From: Ensifer sesbaniae
GTDB lineage: Bacteria > Pseudomonadota > Alphaproteobacteria > Rhizobiales > Rhizobiaceae
Direction: 5' to 3'
DNA: 64,000 bases
NCBI RefSeq assembly: GCF_013283665.1
Contig: NZ_JABEKU010000002.1
Location: 2,136,060 to 2,200,059, forward strand
Numbering within the stretch: the stretch's first letter is position 1; each line of letters starts with the position of its first letter. Below are positions 18,240 through 27,491 of the stretch, piece after piece. A program made the position numbers and the translations under genes. The notes beneath the pieces were generated by a model that saw nothing but the letters and a program-made list of their open reading frames with translations, did no database searches and was not told where the DNA came from.

Positions 18240-18887
18240 ATGACCCAGCCATACAAGATTAAGAAACAACCTGAAGCGATACCAGACACACTGCGAACTC
18301 TGCTGGAGGGGGTCGAAACCGCAACCATCGGCCACTTCGAATATCTTGGATTTGTTGGGGCAGGAATTGCGCCGGTCTTTCCGGCCAAGGCCATTGGAAC
18401 GGCAGTCACGGTCGCCGCGCCCGGCCGCGATGGAGCCGTCATCTACACGGCAATCGATCTGCTCCGCCCGGGAGATGTTCTCGTCATCTCCCGGGTCGAC
18501 CGGGACGACGTTGCCTGCGTCGGCGGCGGTGTCGTTGCTGCTGCCCGAGCGCGTGGCGCCGTCGCCATTATCGTCGATGGTCCTTGCACCGACATCGAGG
18601 AGATCCGCACCAGCCGCTTCCCGATCTGGTGTCGCGGAGTCTCGTCCAAGACGACCAGCCGCCGGCACCAGATCGGTGGCGCGATCAATGTCCCGATCGC
18701 CTGCGGAGGGGCGGCCGTGCTGCCCGGGCATGCGGTCCTGGCAGATACGGAGGGTGTCTTCGTTGCCGATCCCTCCGATATGCGCCGCATCGCCGACGTC
18801 GCCCTCGAGCGCCAACAGCGTTCCCTCAAGCTCCGGCCCTACCTTGAGGCCGGCCATTCCATCTTCGAATTGGATCGGATCGTATAA
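18240..18887 (+). CDS. RraA-like protein (possible HMG/CHA-type aldolase)
   Basis: A 215-residue protein of the RraA / 4-hydroxy-4-methyl-2-oxoglutarate aldolase superfamily. Recognisable are TATIGHFEYLG near residue 28, RPGDVLVISRVDRDD, the GGGVVAAARARGAVAIIVDG segment with its metal-binding Asp, and GHAVLADTEGVFVADP near the C-terminus. Members are either class II pyruvate aldolases or RNase E inhibitors; in a catabolic operon the aldolase or decarboxylase role is more likely. It ends by sharing one base with the start of the next gene. Confidence 0.8.
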   Translation: MTQPYKIKKQPEAIPDTLRTLLEGVETATIGHFEYLGFVGAGIAPVFPAKAIGTAVTVAAPGRDGAVIYTAIDLLRPGDVLVISRVDRDDVACVGGGVVAAARARGAVAIIVDGPCTDIEEIRTSRFPIWCRGVSSKTTSRRHQIGGAINVPIACGGAAVLPGHAVLADTEGVFVADPSDMRRIADVALERQQRSLKLRPYLEAGHSIFELDRIV

Positions 18888-19816
18888 TGAAGATTTCCCT
18901 CGTCCAGATGAACTCCCAGCCCGACCGCGACAGCAATTTGCGCGCGGCCGAGAGCCTGATGCTGCAGGCAATCGCACGCGATACACCCGATCTCATCGTT
19001 CTTCCGGAACATTTCGACTGGTCCGGCGGGGCGGCGGCGGAGAAACTGGCGGCGGCCGATCATATGCCGGGCGGCGACGCCTATCGCATGTTGCAGGCGG
19101 TCGCCGCCCGGCAAAAGGTCTGGATCCACGGCGGTAGCTTGCTCGAAAGGGTCGATGGAAGTTCGAAGATCTATAACACAACGATCGTCTTCGACCCAGG
19201 GGGTAACGAGGTCGGCCGCTACCGCAAAGTTCACCTGTTCGACATCGAGGCGCCAGATGGCAAGATCTATCGAGAATCCGCCACCGTTGCGCCTGGAGAG
19301 AGCCTGTTCGTCTATGAAGCTGGCGGTTTCAGGATCGGCTGTGCCATCTGCTACGACCTTCGCTTCCCCCGACTCTTTGATGCGCTCGCAGACGCCGGCG
19401 TCGATGTGGTCATTCTACCCGCGGCCTTCACGTTACAGACGGGAAAGGACCACTGGGAAGTGCTCTGCCGTGCGCGCGCGATCGAGCAACAGGTCTATTT
19501 CGTCGCCTGTGGTCAGTGGGGAGGCTACACTGCAGCGGACGGAGATCGCCGTTTCACCTACGGCAACTCTCTCGTCTGCGACCCCTGGGGACAGGTCATA
19601 GCCCGCGCCGTCGATCAGGTCGGCGTGGTTTCCGCACACCTCGATCTCGACCGCGTGGCGGCAGTTCGCAAGCTCATTCCCGCCGCGTCGCACAAGGTTT
19701 CGTTTGTCGATCAGGCACGCGTCTACCGAGGTAGCAGCTGCGCTGAGCGCTGCAACTCCTCCTGCAGCTCGCCTGTGCAGACCTTCGGGGCACCAATTTC
19801 TTCTAGTAGCACGTAG
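18887..19816 (+). CDS. Carbon-nitrogen hydrolase (nitrilase superfamily, omega-amidase-like)
   Basis: A 309-residue cytosolic hydrolase with the Glu-Lys-Cys triad: E41 (VLPEHFDW), K114 (GRYRKVHLFD) and C155 (CAICYDLRFP). Residues 1-275 match the Nit2/omega-amidase layout. The last ~30 residues, rich in Ser and Cys, are beyond the usual end and may reflect a lost stop. It probably hydrolyses an amide or carbamoyl intermediate to acid and ammonia. Translational coupling with the RraA-like gene places it in the same pathway. Confidence 0.82.
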   Translation: MKISLVQMNSQPDRDSNLRAAESLMLQAIARDTPDLIVLPEHFDWSGGAAAEKLAAADHMPGGDAYRMLQAVAARQKVWIHGGSLLERVDGSSKIYNTTIVFDPGGNEVGRYRKVHLFDIEAPDGKIYRESATVAPGESLFVYEAGGFRIGCAICYDLRFPRLFDALADAGVDVVILPAAFTLQTGKDHWEVLCRARAIEQQVYFVACGQWGGYTAADGDRRFTYGNSLVCDPWGQVIARAVDQVGVVSAHLDLDRVAAVRKLIPAASHKVSFVDQARVYRGSSCAERCNSSCSSPVQTFGAPISSSST

Positions 19817-19833
19817 ACAACGCCCCCCTGAAA

Positions 19834-21273
19834 ATGGACCTCCAATCTCCATCGTCGGGTAATCGGACACCAGATATGACCGCTTTTATCACGCAAACGC
19901 TCGGCAGCTATATCGCCGAGGAGGCACTCGCCCGTGCTCCTCGCGACGTCATCGACAAGGCCAAGCTCTGCCTCCTGGACTCGCTTGGCTGCCTGTTCGG
20001 AGGACATCAGCTGCCGATAGCTGGCATGCTGGAGGTACTGCGGGCGGACGGCGAGGTGGTCGCCCCCTCCTCCGGCACACCTGTCAGCGGCTGTGCCGCA
20101 CCGGCGGCTGCCGCCTTCGTCAAGGCAACTTTGATCAATGCGCTCGACTTCGACGACATCTACGAGAAGGGCCACCCTGGAGCCACGGTGATTGCAGCAG
20201 CCTTATCGGTCGCTGAGCATACGAAGTGTTCGGGCACAGAATTACTCGAGGCCGTGATCACCGGCTATGAGGTGAGTTGCCGCGTTGGCATCTCGCTGGC
20301 TCACATCCAGCCCAGAAAGGCGATTCACGGCCATGGGACTTGGCAGATATTCGGTGCAGCAGCCGCGGCCGCGAAACTCATGCGTCTCGACGCCGGGCGA
20401 GCGGCGCATGCAATCGCGATCGCCGCTGCGAATGCGCCAGTCGCGTCCGTCATGAAGACCGTCTACGGAGACACGCCATCGATGGCGAAGAACAACTTCG
20501 GCATGGCTGCGCAAATGGGCGTCTTGGCCGCGCGCCTTGCCGCTGCCGACTACGAGGGGCCTTTGGATGTCTTCGAGGGGGAGACAGGTTTCTGGCGGAT
20601 GGCGGGCGCCGACGAGTGCCGTTTCGATCGATTGACCAGCGGCTTGGGTGGCGCGTACGAAATTTTCCGGGTTGGCTTCAAGCCCTTCAGTTGCTGTCGG
20701 CTCATCCAAAGCAGTGTCCAAGCCAGCCGCGACGTCGTCCGGATGGCCAGCATTGATCCCGCCGAATGCTTGCATGCCAAGCTGGTCGTGACCGCACCTC
20801 CGATCGTATGCGAACCGCCATTTAGCGAAGCGCGTCCGCGGCACATGTGGGCAGCGCAGTTCAGCGCACCGCACGCTGTCGCTATGGCCGTGTTCGGCGT
20901 TGAGCCGGGTCCCGACTGGTTCGTGGATGACTGGCTCAATGACGAGATCACCGGGCGGTTCCAAGACAGTATCGAACTGAGGCCACATACTATCCACGCC
21001 TCACCTCAAAGCGTTCACGCCGCAAGCGCTTACTTGCAGTTACGCGACGGGCAGAGCTTCGAAAGGCACGTAGACGTTGCGGAGGGAGAGGCAAGTAACC
21101 CCATGCAGAAATCAGCTCTCGAGGCCAAGTTCCTACGGCTTGCAAGCCCTGTCGTGGGAGACAGCGGTGCTTGCCAAACCATTGATAACGTGTACTCGCT
21201 GGATAAAGCGGGATCGCTCCGGCCGCTCCTCCGCTTATTGGTCAGCGGATACCGGCAAATTCCGGCATGCTAA
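19834..21273 (+). CDS. MmgE/PrpD-family protein
   Basis: A 479-residue protein of the 2-methylcitrate dehydratase / aconitate decarboxylase family. It shows ALDFDDIYEKGHPGA, GYEVSCRVG, HGHGTWQIFGAAAAAAKL and the mid-domain GFKPFSCCRLIQ motif. Family members dehydrate or decarboxylate tricarboxylic hydroxy acids or isomerise related compounds. The first ATG (19834) has only a weak ribosome binding site; ATG 19876 is an alternative. It lies 17 bp after the C-N hydrolase gene. A paralogue is present at 23787-25136, beyond an integrase scar. Confidence 0.83.
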   Translation: MDLQSPSSGNRTPDMTAFITQTLGSYIAEEALARAPRDVIDKAKLCLLDSLGCLFGGHQLPIAGMLEVLRADGEVVAPSSGTPVSGCAAPAAAAFVKATLINALDFDDIYEKGHPGATVIAAALSVAEHTKCSGTELLEAVITGYEVSCRVGISLAHIQPRKAIHGHGTWQIFGAAAAAAKLMRLDAGRAAHAIAIAAANAPVASVMKTVYGDTPSMAKNNFGMAAQMGVLAARLAAADYEGPLDVFEGETGFWRMAGADECRFDRLTSGLGGAYEIFRVGFKPFSCCRLIQSSVQASRDVVRMASIDPAECLHAKLVVTAPPIVCEPPFSEARPRHMWAAQFSAPHAVAMAVFGVEPGPDWFVDDWLNDEITGRFQDSIELRPHTIHASPQSVHAASAYLQLRDGQSFERHVDVAEGEASNPMQKSALEAKFLRLASPVVGDSGACQTIDNVYSLDKAGSLRPLLRLLVSGYRQIPAC

Positions 21274-21368
21274 GCCTGCAACCGCAAATCAACACTGTGG
21301 GGACGGAGTTCCCTACCGCCCTTCCCGCTGGCCTGCATGGCGACCTCAGCGAAGACGTGCGGGCAGCC

Positions 21369-21530
21369 AAATTCTCCAGTCATTCGCTGCGCGCCGGCTT
21401 GTCCCCCTCGGCCGAAGTCGGCGAGCACCACGTGCAAAAGCAGCTTGGCCATGCGCGTGCGGAAATGAACCGCAGGTATCACCGCCGACGCGACCGATTT
21501 AGGGTCAATCTGACAAAGGCCTCGGGGCTG
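21369..21530 (+). pseudogene. C-terminal fragment of a tyrosine recombinase/integrase
   Basis: About 54 residues match the end of phage-type integrases: the HxxR box (SHSLRAG), LGHA with its His, and the catalytic Tyr in MNRRYHRR. The N-terminal domain and the first catalytic Arg are missing. The frame runs on past the usual end (NLTKASGL) because the stop appears lost. It is a scar of an integrated element next to a broken parDE pair. Confidence 0.7.
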
Positions 21531-21538
21531 CAGGAATC

Positions 21539-21882
21539 TTACCCCGCCAGCATGCGCGCGAGCATATTTCTGATGTGGTCCTGCGCGCCATAGAAAATTG
21601 CCGCGACAACGGTTGCGCGGCTATGCTCCACCGGAGGAAACCAAATAGCCGCCTTGTCTCGCCGAAGAAACTGGATCCCGGGATGAATATCGGGGCGCAG
21701 AGTTCCGATGTAGAGCGTATGGACGAGATGATTGATTCGAAACGCAATTTGCGGATCCGTTCAGCAGTACGCTCCACCGCCTCGTCAGGCCCATCCCCGA
21801 GTTCGACATAGGCATTGAACAGATGATCGAAGTCCAACTTGAAATCGCGTTCGGCATCCTCAGAATATTCAAGAGTCCACAC
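21539..21882 (-). pseudogene. Frameshifted RelE/ParE-type toxin
   Basis: From GTG at 21882 the frame encodes WTLEYSEDAERDF...ERIRKL, the N-terminus of a ParE-like toxin. Near 21737-21742 the family sequence moves to another frame (LYIGTLRPDIHPGIQFLRRD, then AIFYGAQDHIRNMLARM) and ends with TAA at 21539-21541. The reading frame is therefore broken, and the toxin should be inactive. The start lies inside the end of the intact antitoxin gene, the usual coupling for this pair. Confidence 0.75.
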
Positions 21883-22144
21883 GAACAACCCGTCGCTTCC
21901 GCTCAATCATTGCCGCGACGCGGCTATCCATTTCCGTCGTAGAAATCATTGGTCCGTTCAATCGCCGCTGGACCAATTCGCGAAGCGCTACCGTTTCGAC
22001 GGCCTCAGTTTCGGTCCTTTGGCGAGGCAGTTCCAGGCCCTGTTGAAGAACGGAACTCATGCTGGAATACAGGCCGCTCTCCACCAGCGCACGGGCAAAC
22101 GAATTCTGCTGCTCGGTCGGCGAGATCGCCGTTTTCACGCTCAT
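21869..22144 (-). CDS. ParD/CopG-type antitoxin
   Basis: A 91-residue antitoxin. The N-terminal ~45 residues form the ribbon-helix-helix region (SVKTAISPTEQQ, then VESGLYSSMSSVLQQGLELP); the C-terminal acidic and basic helices would wrap the toxin. It overlaps the broken parE by 14 bp. The antitoxin frame is intact while its toxin is not, so it may persist as a DNA-binding protein or as anti-addiction to a related toxin. Confidence 0.75.
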   Translation of the reverse strand: MSVKTAISPTEQQNSFARALVESGLYSSMSSVLQQGLELPRQRTETEAVETVALRELVQRRLNGPMISTTEMDSRVAAMIERKRRVVRVDS

Positions 22145-22200
22145 GGGCTTAACTCCCTTGTCTAAGGGGTACTCAGTAGCACATTTGTCAATCTAATGAG

Positions 22201-22480
22201 ATGCCCGTCAGGGCGGCAGTGCCAAGGACGTCGGCCCGGATCTTTTTCAATGATCAGCAGGTGGCGCACTTAGTCGAGCGATCGGCGATTGCCGCTGTCG
22301 CGGGTGGCGACCCCGCTGAGCTTGAGCACAGGCTTAAATTCCCCGGTCACTCGCTTATGCACGGGTCTAGCGTCTTCGGCGCAGATCGACGAGCGATATG
22401 TGCAAAGCAATTGGGGCACGCTCCGGACGAAGTGATTTGCAAATACTGCCGCAGCCGCTCCCATGCCTATCCCGCCAAGT
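22201..22480 (+). pseudogene. Degenerate second integrase remnant
   Basis: The frame contains RIFFNDQQVAHLVERSA, FPGHSL and KQLGHAPDE, which resemble the C-terminal catalytic region of tyrosine recombinases, but the HxxR box has lost its Arg and no catalytic Tyr follows in the expected place. It lies beside the first integrase fragment and probably comes from another element. The stretch up to 22677 holds nothing else recognised. Confidence 0.4.
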
Positions 22481-22677
22481 GTCGCGGCTGCGTGCGCCCC
22501 TCCCCACTGGTCGCGGCGCGAAATCGCCAGGTCACAATCTACGGTTCGGCTCTTAGCGCCAGAAGTCGTTCATCAAAAGACGACAAAAATGTATCCGAAC
22601 CTTTCCTTTAATCCCTCCGCTCCACATGGGAAATTGCTCCCCGTCGTATGACGTCGACAACTCCACGGAGTATGGTG

Positions 22678-23754
22678 ATGGAGAGCACACCCAGATACAT
22701 TTCACTTGCGGAAATGAAGCGCCTCGGCGTCCGTCTCGAGGCATCCGCGCTCCACGATGCCGCCAGGGCAGCTTGGTCCGACATCCGCTTGGGCCAGGCC
22801 CATGGCCTGAAATCTGTTTTGTCCTTTCCCGAAGCCGCCTTGTGGAACCAACCCCAGTTTGAAGCTTACCGGGATACGTTGCAAGGCGAGCGATTGGGCT
22901 GGAAGCTCTCTGCGCTCTCGAGCGTCGGGACCAGATACGCCGCCGTCAAGGTGGTCGGTGCCAATGCGATAAACCGTCGACTGGGACAGCCGCGTTCGAC
23001 GTCGACGATCCTGCTGCTCGACAACTTCACGCTGCGCCCGCTTTGCGTGATGGACGGAACCGATATCTCTGCCGCAAGAACGGCAACCTATGCCTCAATG
23101 GCGCTTGAACTTTTCTTTCCCAAAACAGAAGAACTCACCGTTTTCCTTTTTGGAGCAGGCCCCATTGCCGAGCAGATCATCAGAGTGCTCGGTCATTTCG
23201 GACACGGCATCATCTCGAAAATATTCGTGCGCAGCCGCTCAGGCACTTCCGCGCACCAACTCGTTAAAAGACACAGACATTCACCTGGAATTCGGCTCGA
23301 AGCTGTCGCGGACAATCAGAGGCTGCGTGATTGCCGGTTCGTCATCACCGCTTCGAATGCCAGCGCACCGGTGTTTGAGAGCACAGAAATCTGCCCAAAT
23401 GCCGTTGTCCTGCATCTCGGTGGAGACGAGACGCCGTCCGGCCATATCCAAAACGTTCTTCGGCGCGGATTGGCGCTCTGTGACGACGTTTCCATGGTGT
23501 CGCGGCGAAACTCCCAAAGCCTGGCGCTTTACTTCTCACGCATGGGATCGACATTGGAGCAGCTTGGCCCAGTGCTCGGTGTCTTGAACTTAAAAGATTT
23601 CTGCGACGCCGGCGGCGGATCGGAATTCCCGATCCTCATTACGTGCGTTGGCCTGCCTATGCTGGACCTTTACGTCGCCGCTCATGTCTACGAAACCTGG
23701 TTCTCGCCAGATGGGGGCATGGCGTCATCCGTCCAGTCATCTAGCAAGAACTGA
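22678..23754 (+). CDS. Ornithine cyclodeaminase / mu-crystallin family protein
   Basis: A 358-residue NAD(P)-binding protein. Seen are ISLAEMKRLG at the N-terminus, the SSVGTRYAAVKVVGANAINR segment, the substrate-side RTATYASMA motif and a Rossmann-type VFLFGAGPIAEQIIR near residue 165. The family includes ornithine cyclodeaminase, alanine dehydrogenase and ketimine reductase. ATG at 22678 was preferred because GGAG lies ~9 nt upstream; two earlier in-frame ATGs (22648, 22672) are poorly spaced. The stop overlaps the original first ATG of the next frame, so the two genes are probably co-transcribed. Confidence 0.78.
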   Translation: MESTPRYISLAEMKRLGVRLEASALHDAARAAWSDIRLGQAHGLKSVLSFPEAALWNQPQFEAYRDTLQGERLGWKLSALSSVGTRYAAVKVVGANAINRRLGQPRSTSTILLLDNFTLRPLCVMDGTDISAARTATYASMALELFFPKTEELTVFLFGAGPIAEQIIRVLGHFGHGIISKIFVRSRSGTSAHQLVKRHRHSPGIRLEAVADNQRLRDCRFVITASNASAPVFESTEICPNAVVLHLGGDETPSGHIQNVLRRGLALCDDVSMVSRRNSQSLALYFSRMGSTLEQLGPVLGVLNLKDFCDAGGGSEFPILITCVGLPMLDLYVAAHVYETWFSPDGGMASSVQSSSKN

Positions 23755-23786
23755 TGCCCGGCGTCCCAAGTTTTACGGAGGGGCGG

Positions 23787-25136
23787 ATGTATGTCACCGA
23801 AATCCTCGCAGAGTATCTGGCGAACTATCCTTCCGATGCTCTGCCGCCCGACCTGAGGGTAAGTGCCACCTGCTGTATTGTGGATGCAGTCACCGCCTAC
23901 GTCGTCGGCTGCGATGTACCGAGTGCGCGCGCAGCCCGCGCGGTCGCCCGGCACGACTTTGGAACCGGCCGGGCTTCGGTCTGGTTTACTGGTGAATGTC
24001 TCGGGGTCACTGCTGCGGCAGTCTGTAACGCTGCGTCAGCCTCCGCACTCGATTTCGACGACGGCCATCGCGCCGCGCGCGGTCATCCCGGTGCGGCTGT
24101 GATACCCGTAGCACTCTCCGTGGCATCTGCGCTTGGTTCATCCACCGATGAACTCCTGGCCGCAATCGCTCTCGGATACGAGATCGGAATTCGCATTGCC
24201 GTGGCGCAGAACCCGCAAGCGATCAAAAGCCGACAATCGGGACGTTGGACCGGCTATGCTGCTGCGGCCACGGCCGGCCGCCTCTACAGAACCGATCCCC
24301 CGGCACTCGCACACGCGCTCGCTGTGGCCGGAGTGCTCGCACCAAACCAGGAGGCAAACGGCAGCTCCGGCTATGCCAACCTCACCGGGAACGACGTCAA
24401 GGAGGGTATTCCCTGGAGTGTCGTGACGGGCCTGACCGCTTTGCGCCTCGCGGAGCGGGGATTTACCGGGCCGCAGGATTTGCTCGATCATGCGTCGCAC
24501 TTCGACCGGCCAAGCATCATCGCGGACTTGGGTGATCCAGCTGAGATCTCGCGGGTCTATTTCAAACCCTATTCCTGCTGCCGCTACATCCATCCCGCTC
24601 TTGATGCCTTTGCGGCGCTTTCGGAAGTCGCGGACATCAGGACCGAACAAATCGCATCAATTGAAGTTCAGACCTTTCAATGGGCTCTCCGACTTTCAAA
24701 CACCTTATCTCCCGGTACATTGACGGAGATCCAGTACAGTCTGCCTTATTGCATGGCGATTGCTGTTGTCGATGGACCTGCGGCGCTGGCGCCGGTCGGT
24801 AGTGCGCAGTTGGGCAGGCCGGACCTCCTCGAATTCGCCCGCAAGGTTCGTCTCTCGATCAATCCTGAGATCGACGCCCGTTTTCCAACTGAGACCCTTG
24901 CGCAGGTGTGCCTGCAAATGACCGACGGCAGATTGATCGCCTCCGAGGTGACTTCGCCCCGCGGCGACAAGGCGCGCCCCTTAGCCTGGGACGATCTCAT
25001 CGATAAGTTCTCGGTAGCGACGCGGGGCAAGTTTTCTCCCAAGGCACAAAATACCGTTCTGCAGGCTTTTGAGGCACTGAAAAAAGGTGATGCGGTTCCC
25101 CTCCTCCAGCGCCTGAGGATGCGACTGATCGACTGA
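23787..25136 (+). CDS. MmgE/PrpD-family protein (second copy)
   Basis: A 449-residue paralogue of the gene at 19834, with the same landmarks: ALDFDDGHRAARGHPGA, GYEIGIRIA, GRWTGYAAAATAGRL and YFKPYSCCRYIHPALDAF. Start at 23787 because GGAGGGG lies 3 nt upstream. Sequence divergence between the two copies suggests different substrates and not a recent duplication. It follows the ornithine-cyclodeaminase-like gene and converges with the amidohydrolase gene on the other strand. Confidence 0.82.
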   Translation: MYVTEILAEYLANYPSDALPPDLRVSATCCIVDAVTAYVVGCDVPSARAARAVARHDFGTGRASVWFTGECLGVTAAAVCNAASASALDFDDGHRAARGHPGAAVIPVALSVASALGSSTDELLAAIALGYEIGIRIAVAQNPQAIKSRQSGRWTGYAAAATAGRLYRTDPPALAHALAVAGVLAPNQEANGSSGYANLTGNDVKEGIPWSVVTGLTALRLAERGFTGPQDLLDHASHFDRPSIIADLGDPAEISRVYFKPYSCCRYIHPALDAFAALSEVADIRTEQIASIEVQTFQWALRLSNTLSPGTLTEIQYSLPYCMAIAVVDGPAALAPVGSAQLGRPDLLEFARKVRLSINPEIDARFPTETLAQVCLQMTDGRLIASEVTSPRGDKARPLAWDDLIDKFSVATRGKFSPKAQNTVLQAFEALKKGDAVPLLQRLRMRLID

Positions 25137-25248
25137 AACCTCGACTTTGTTGGCTGTGGCAGTCGTATTCGTCGACGATATCTCATAATTGCGGCCGCGA
25201 CTGAACATTGGCGGGGTCGGCGCGAGAGCCAAGCTCCGGCTGAAGCCG

Positions 25249-26604
25249 TCACATAAGCCGGCCATTCCTGACGACTATACAGCCTGCGATCACAACATGC
25301 CTGACGCGGCTCAGATTAACGTGGTCGACAACGATCAGGTCTGCACGCTTGCCTTTTTCAATCAGCCCTCGGTCACCGGCCATTTGCGCGAAGACGCGCG
25401 CGACATTCCCGGTCGCAAGGGCAACGGCCTCCGACGCAGACAATTGCTTCTTCCTGACCATTCGGTGGATGGCTTCAAGAATTCCATCCCAATGCCCGCC
25501 GGCAAAATCGGTCGAAATGGTGTCGACACAGCCCGCATCGATCAGTGCGTCAAGGTTGGAGGGATCGTTGCGCCAGCGCGTCCCGATACAGTCCAATGTC
25601 GAAACATCGATGATAGCCCCTTTTCTTCTCAGATTCTGGGCAATCGAGACTGCCTCGTCCGGGAGAAAGCTCGGGTGATTGCTATGACCGGCGACGAGAC
25701 GTGCCTTCGGGTATTTCTCGACCGCGGCCATCAGACGCTTTGCAGATGGTGCCGCGTTGTGGAAGATCGCGGGATATCCGACCCGCTCGGCTTCGCGGGC
25801 GATTTCATCGAATCCGGCCAGCGAGAGGGCAACCGAAGGCATCACCGATCGCGTAATGATGTCGCGAACGTGATCCGCTTCGGTGACCCCGGAAAGACCG
25901 CAATGCTCCAGCTCGTCGGTCAGTTTCGAATTCGATAGGCCGTCTACCGGATCAAGATAGCGGCCAAGGACGGCGTTCTTCAAATGCCTCGCGGCAGCGG
26001 GTGTCACCTCGACCCCGAACTCCTGCAGGAACGCTTGCGGGATGAACCTGTATTCTTGCGCGCCACCACCCAGTGTCTGCCCGCCACCTGCCTCGCCAAG
26101 CGCGACTGCGCCGGAGGCCAACAGGTCATCTATCGTCGCGCTCAGGTGCCGTGTTGAAAGTCCCTTGCCGTCGACCACAAGCGCCGCCTCGATGTTTTTC
26201 GGAGTGTGAGCCGTGGAAATGCGGATATCCATGGCATGAGGTTCTGCCTCGTCGACATCTATTTCGTCCGTCATGGCCAGGCCGCAGACGTTGAGAAGGG
26301 TCGTTGTTCCCTGAAGGAGATGGCGGTTTCGGAAATAGGCAACATCTTCGCCTTCAAATGGCTTCGAGCCACTCGGCATGGAAGGCCCCCGAATACATCC
26401 ATGCGCATGGGCATTGATGAGACCTGGCATAACGATGCCGCCAGCTGCATCGATGGTTTCTCGCGCCGCGATTTCAGCGCCCGCGGCAGCCTCAGCGACT
26501 TCGATACCGGCGATCCTTCCCTTCCGGACATACACGGCAGCCCGCTTGTGAAACGTCTTGCCGTCGCCGGTGATGAGACCTCCATTTCGGATTACCAGAT
26601 CCAT
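25249..26604 (-). CDS. Amidohydrolase-family protein
   Basis: A 451-residue metal-dependent hydrolase of the amidohydrolase superfamily. The HxH metal motif is NAHAHG near residue 66, further ligands lie in IFHNAAPS and VAGHSNHPS, and the catalytic Asp is in STDFAGGHWD. The N-terminal (VIRNGGLITGDGK) and C-terminal (GKRADLIVVD) segments build the small beta-sandwich. An AAGGAA site precedes ATG at 26604. It lies 35 bp behind the OmpR-type regulator and is probably transcribed with it and luxI. The substrate is unknown; lactone or amide signal turnover is possible but only inferred from position. Confidence 0.8.
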   Translation of the reverse strand: MDLVIRNGGLITGDGKTFHKRAAVYVRKGRIAGIEVAEAAAGAEIAARETIDAAGGIVMPGLINAHAHGCIRGPSMPSGSKPFEGEDVAYFRNRHLLQGTTTLLNVCGLAMTDEIDVDEAEPHAMDIRISTAHTPKNIEAALVVDGKGLSTRHLSATIDDLLASGAVALGEAGGGQTLGGGAQEYRFIPQAFLQEFGVEVTPAAARHLKNAVLGRYLDPVDGLSNSKLTDELEHCGLSGVTEADHVRDIITRSVMPSVALSLAGFDEIAREAERVGYPAIFHNAAPSAKRLMAAVEKYPKARLVAGHSNHPSFLPDEAVSIAQNLRRKGAIIDVSTLDCIGTRWRNDPSNLDALIDAGCVDTISTDFAGGHWDGILEAIHRMVRKKQLSASEAVALATGNVARVFAQMAGDRGLIEKGKRADLIVVDHVNLSRVRHVVIAGCIVVRNGRLM

Positions 26605-26639
26605 GACAGCTATTCCTTTTCGACAACCGGAATGCTGTC

Positions 26640-27401
26640 CTAGCCGCCGGTCGCTTCGCTCGGCCGATGCTGCTTATGCTGCGATTGCTCCTGACTGGAA
26701 CCATCGAGCATGTAGCCGGACGATCGAACCGTTCGGATGAGATCAGCGCCATCGGCCGCGCTAAGCGCCTTGCGCAGTCGACCGATATGGACATTGACCG
26801 TCTTGGCGTCGACGAAACGACGCTCGGGCCAACCAGCTTCGATGAGTTGTGCGCGACTGCACGCCTGCTCGCGGTTCTCCATCAGGAACTGAAGCAAACG
26901 GAATTCGATCGGTCCCAAGTGGACGTTGAGGCCGAAACACTTGACGCTGTGCCTGTTGGTATTCAGTTCAATTCCTGCATAGGCGAGGATATGGCCGTCG
27001 CCCGCCGTTGGACCCGACGCGTGCGGAAGGAGGATACGGTCGCGAAGGAAGCTGAGCAGCTTGGTGGGAGCGATCGGTCTTACGAAATTCTCGTCAATAC
27101 CGGCCTTCAGCAGATCGATAAACCGACTTTCCGCACCAGGTCCAATCAATCCGACCGTCGTGATCCCGAATGTCCGCGGCTCCTGCTTTAGCTTTACACA
27201 GGCTGCGGGAGCCCAATCTTCTCCCGATCGACAATCAAGGAGGATGGCTCCGACATCGTACTCGCCTGCAAAATGGACGATCTCCTCGACCCCGGAACAA
27301 AGAATGACCTGGTACCCCTCGGATTCCAGGATATGGACGAGTAGCAGATAGTAATCCGCATCGGTCGAACCGATCAGGATCTGCGGTCGCGCGGAATTCA
27401 A
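26640..27401 (-). CDS. Atypical OmpR/PhoB-type response regulator
   Basis: A 253-residue two-domain regulator. The receiver (1-~120) has a candidate phospho-acceptor D56 (AILLDCRSG) and acidic residues near D14, but the conserved Lys of the KPF loop is replaced by Arg (ENFVRPI). The C-terminal winged helix (about 145-235) is typical: VHLGPIEFRLLQFLMEN, then the recognition helix region VDAKTVNVHIGRLRKAL and the wing (LIRTVRSSGYML). No sensor kinase is adjacent. It lies between luxI (91 bp upstream) and the amidohydrolase, on the same strand. Confidence 0.83.
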   Translation of the reverse strand: MNSARPQILIGSTDADYYLLLVHILESEGYQVILCSGVEEIVHFAGEYDVGAILLDCRSGEDWAPAACVKLKQEPRTFGITTVGLIGPGAESRFIDLLKAGIDENFVRPIAPTKLLSFLRDRILLPHASGPTAGDGHILAYAGIELNTNRHSVKCFGLNVHLGPIEFRLLQFLMENREQACSRAQLIEAGWPERRFVDAKTVNVHIGRLRKALSAADGADLIRTVRSSGYMLDGSSQEQSQHKQHRPSEATGG

Positions 27402-27491
27402 AGACCTCTCCTCTTTAGCGCAGCGTCAGTTGTGATCTGATCCCTCGTGAGGACCTCCATCGTTCTCTGCGGGCGGTGTAGCCGATTGCGT

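Noticed and set aside
25189..25938. Plus-strand frame of 249 codons opposite the amidohydrolase
   Set aside because: Antisense shadow of a gene with clear metal-binding motifs.
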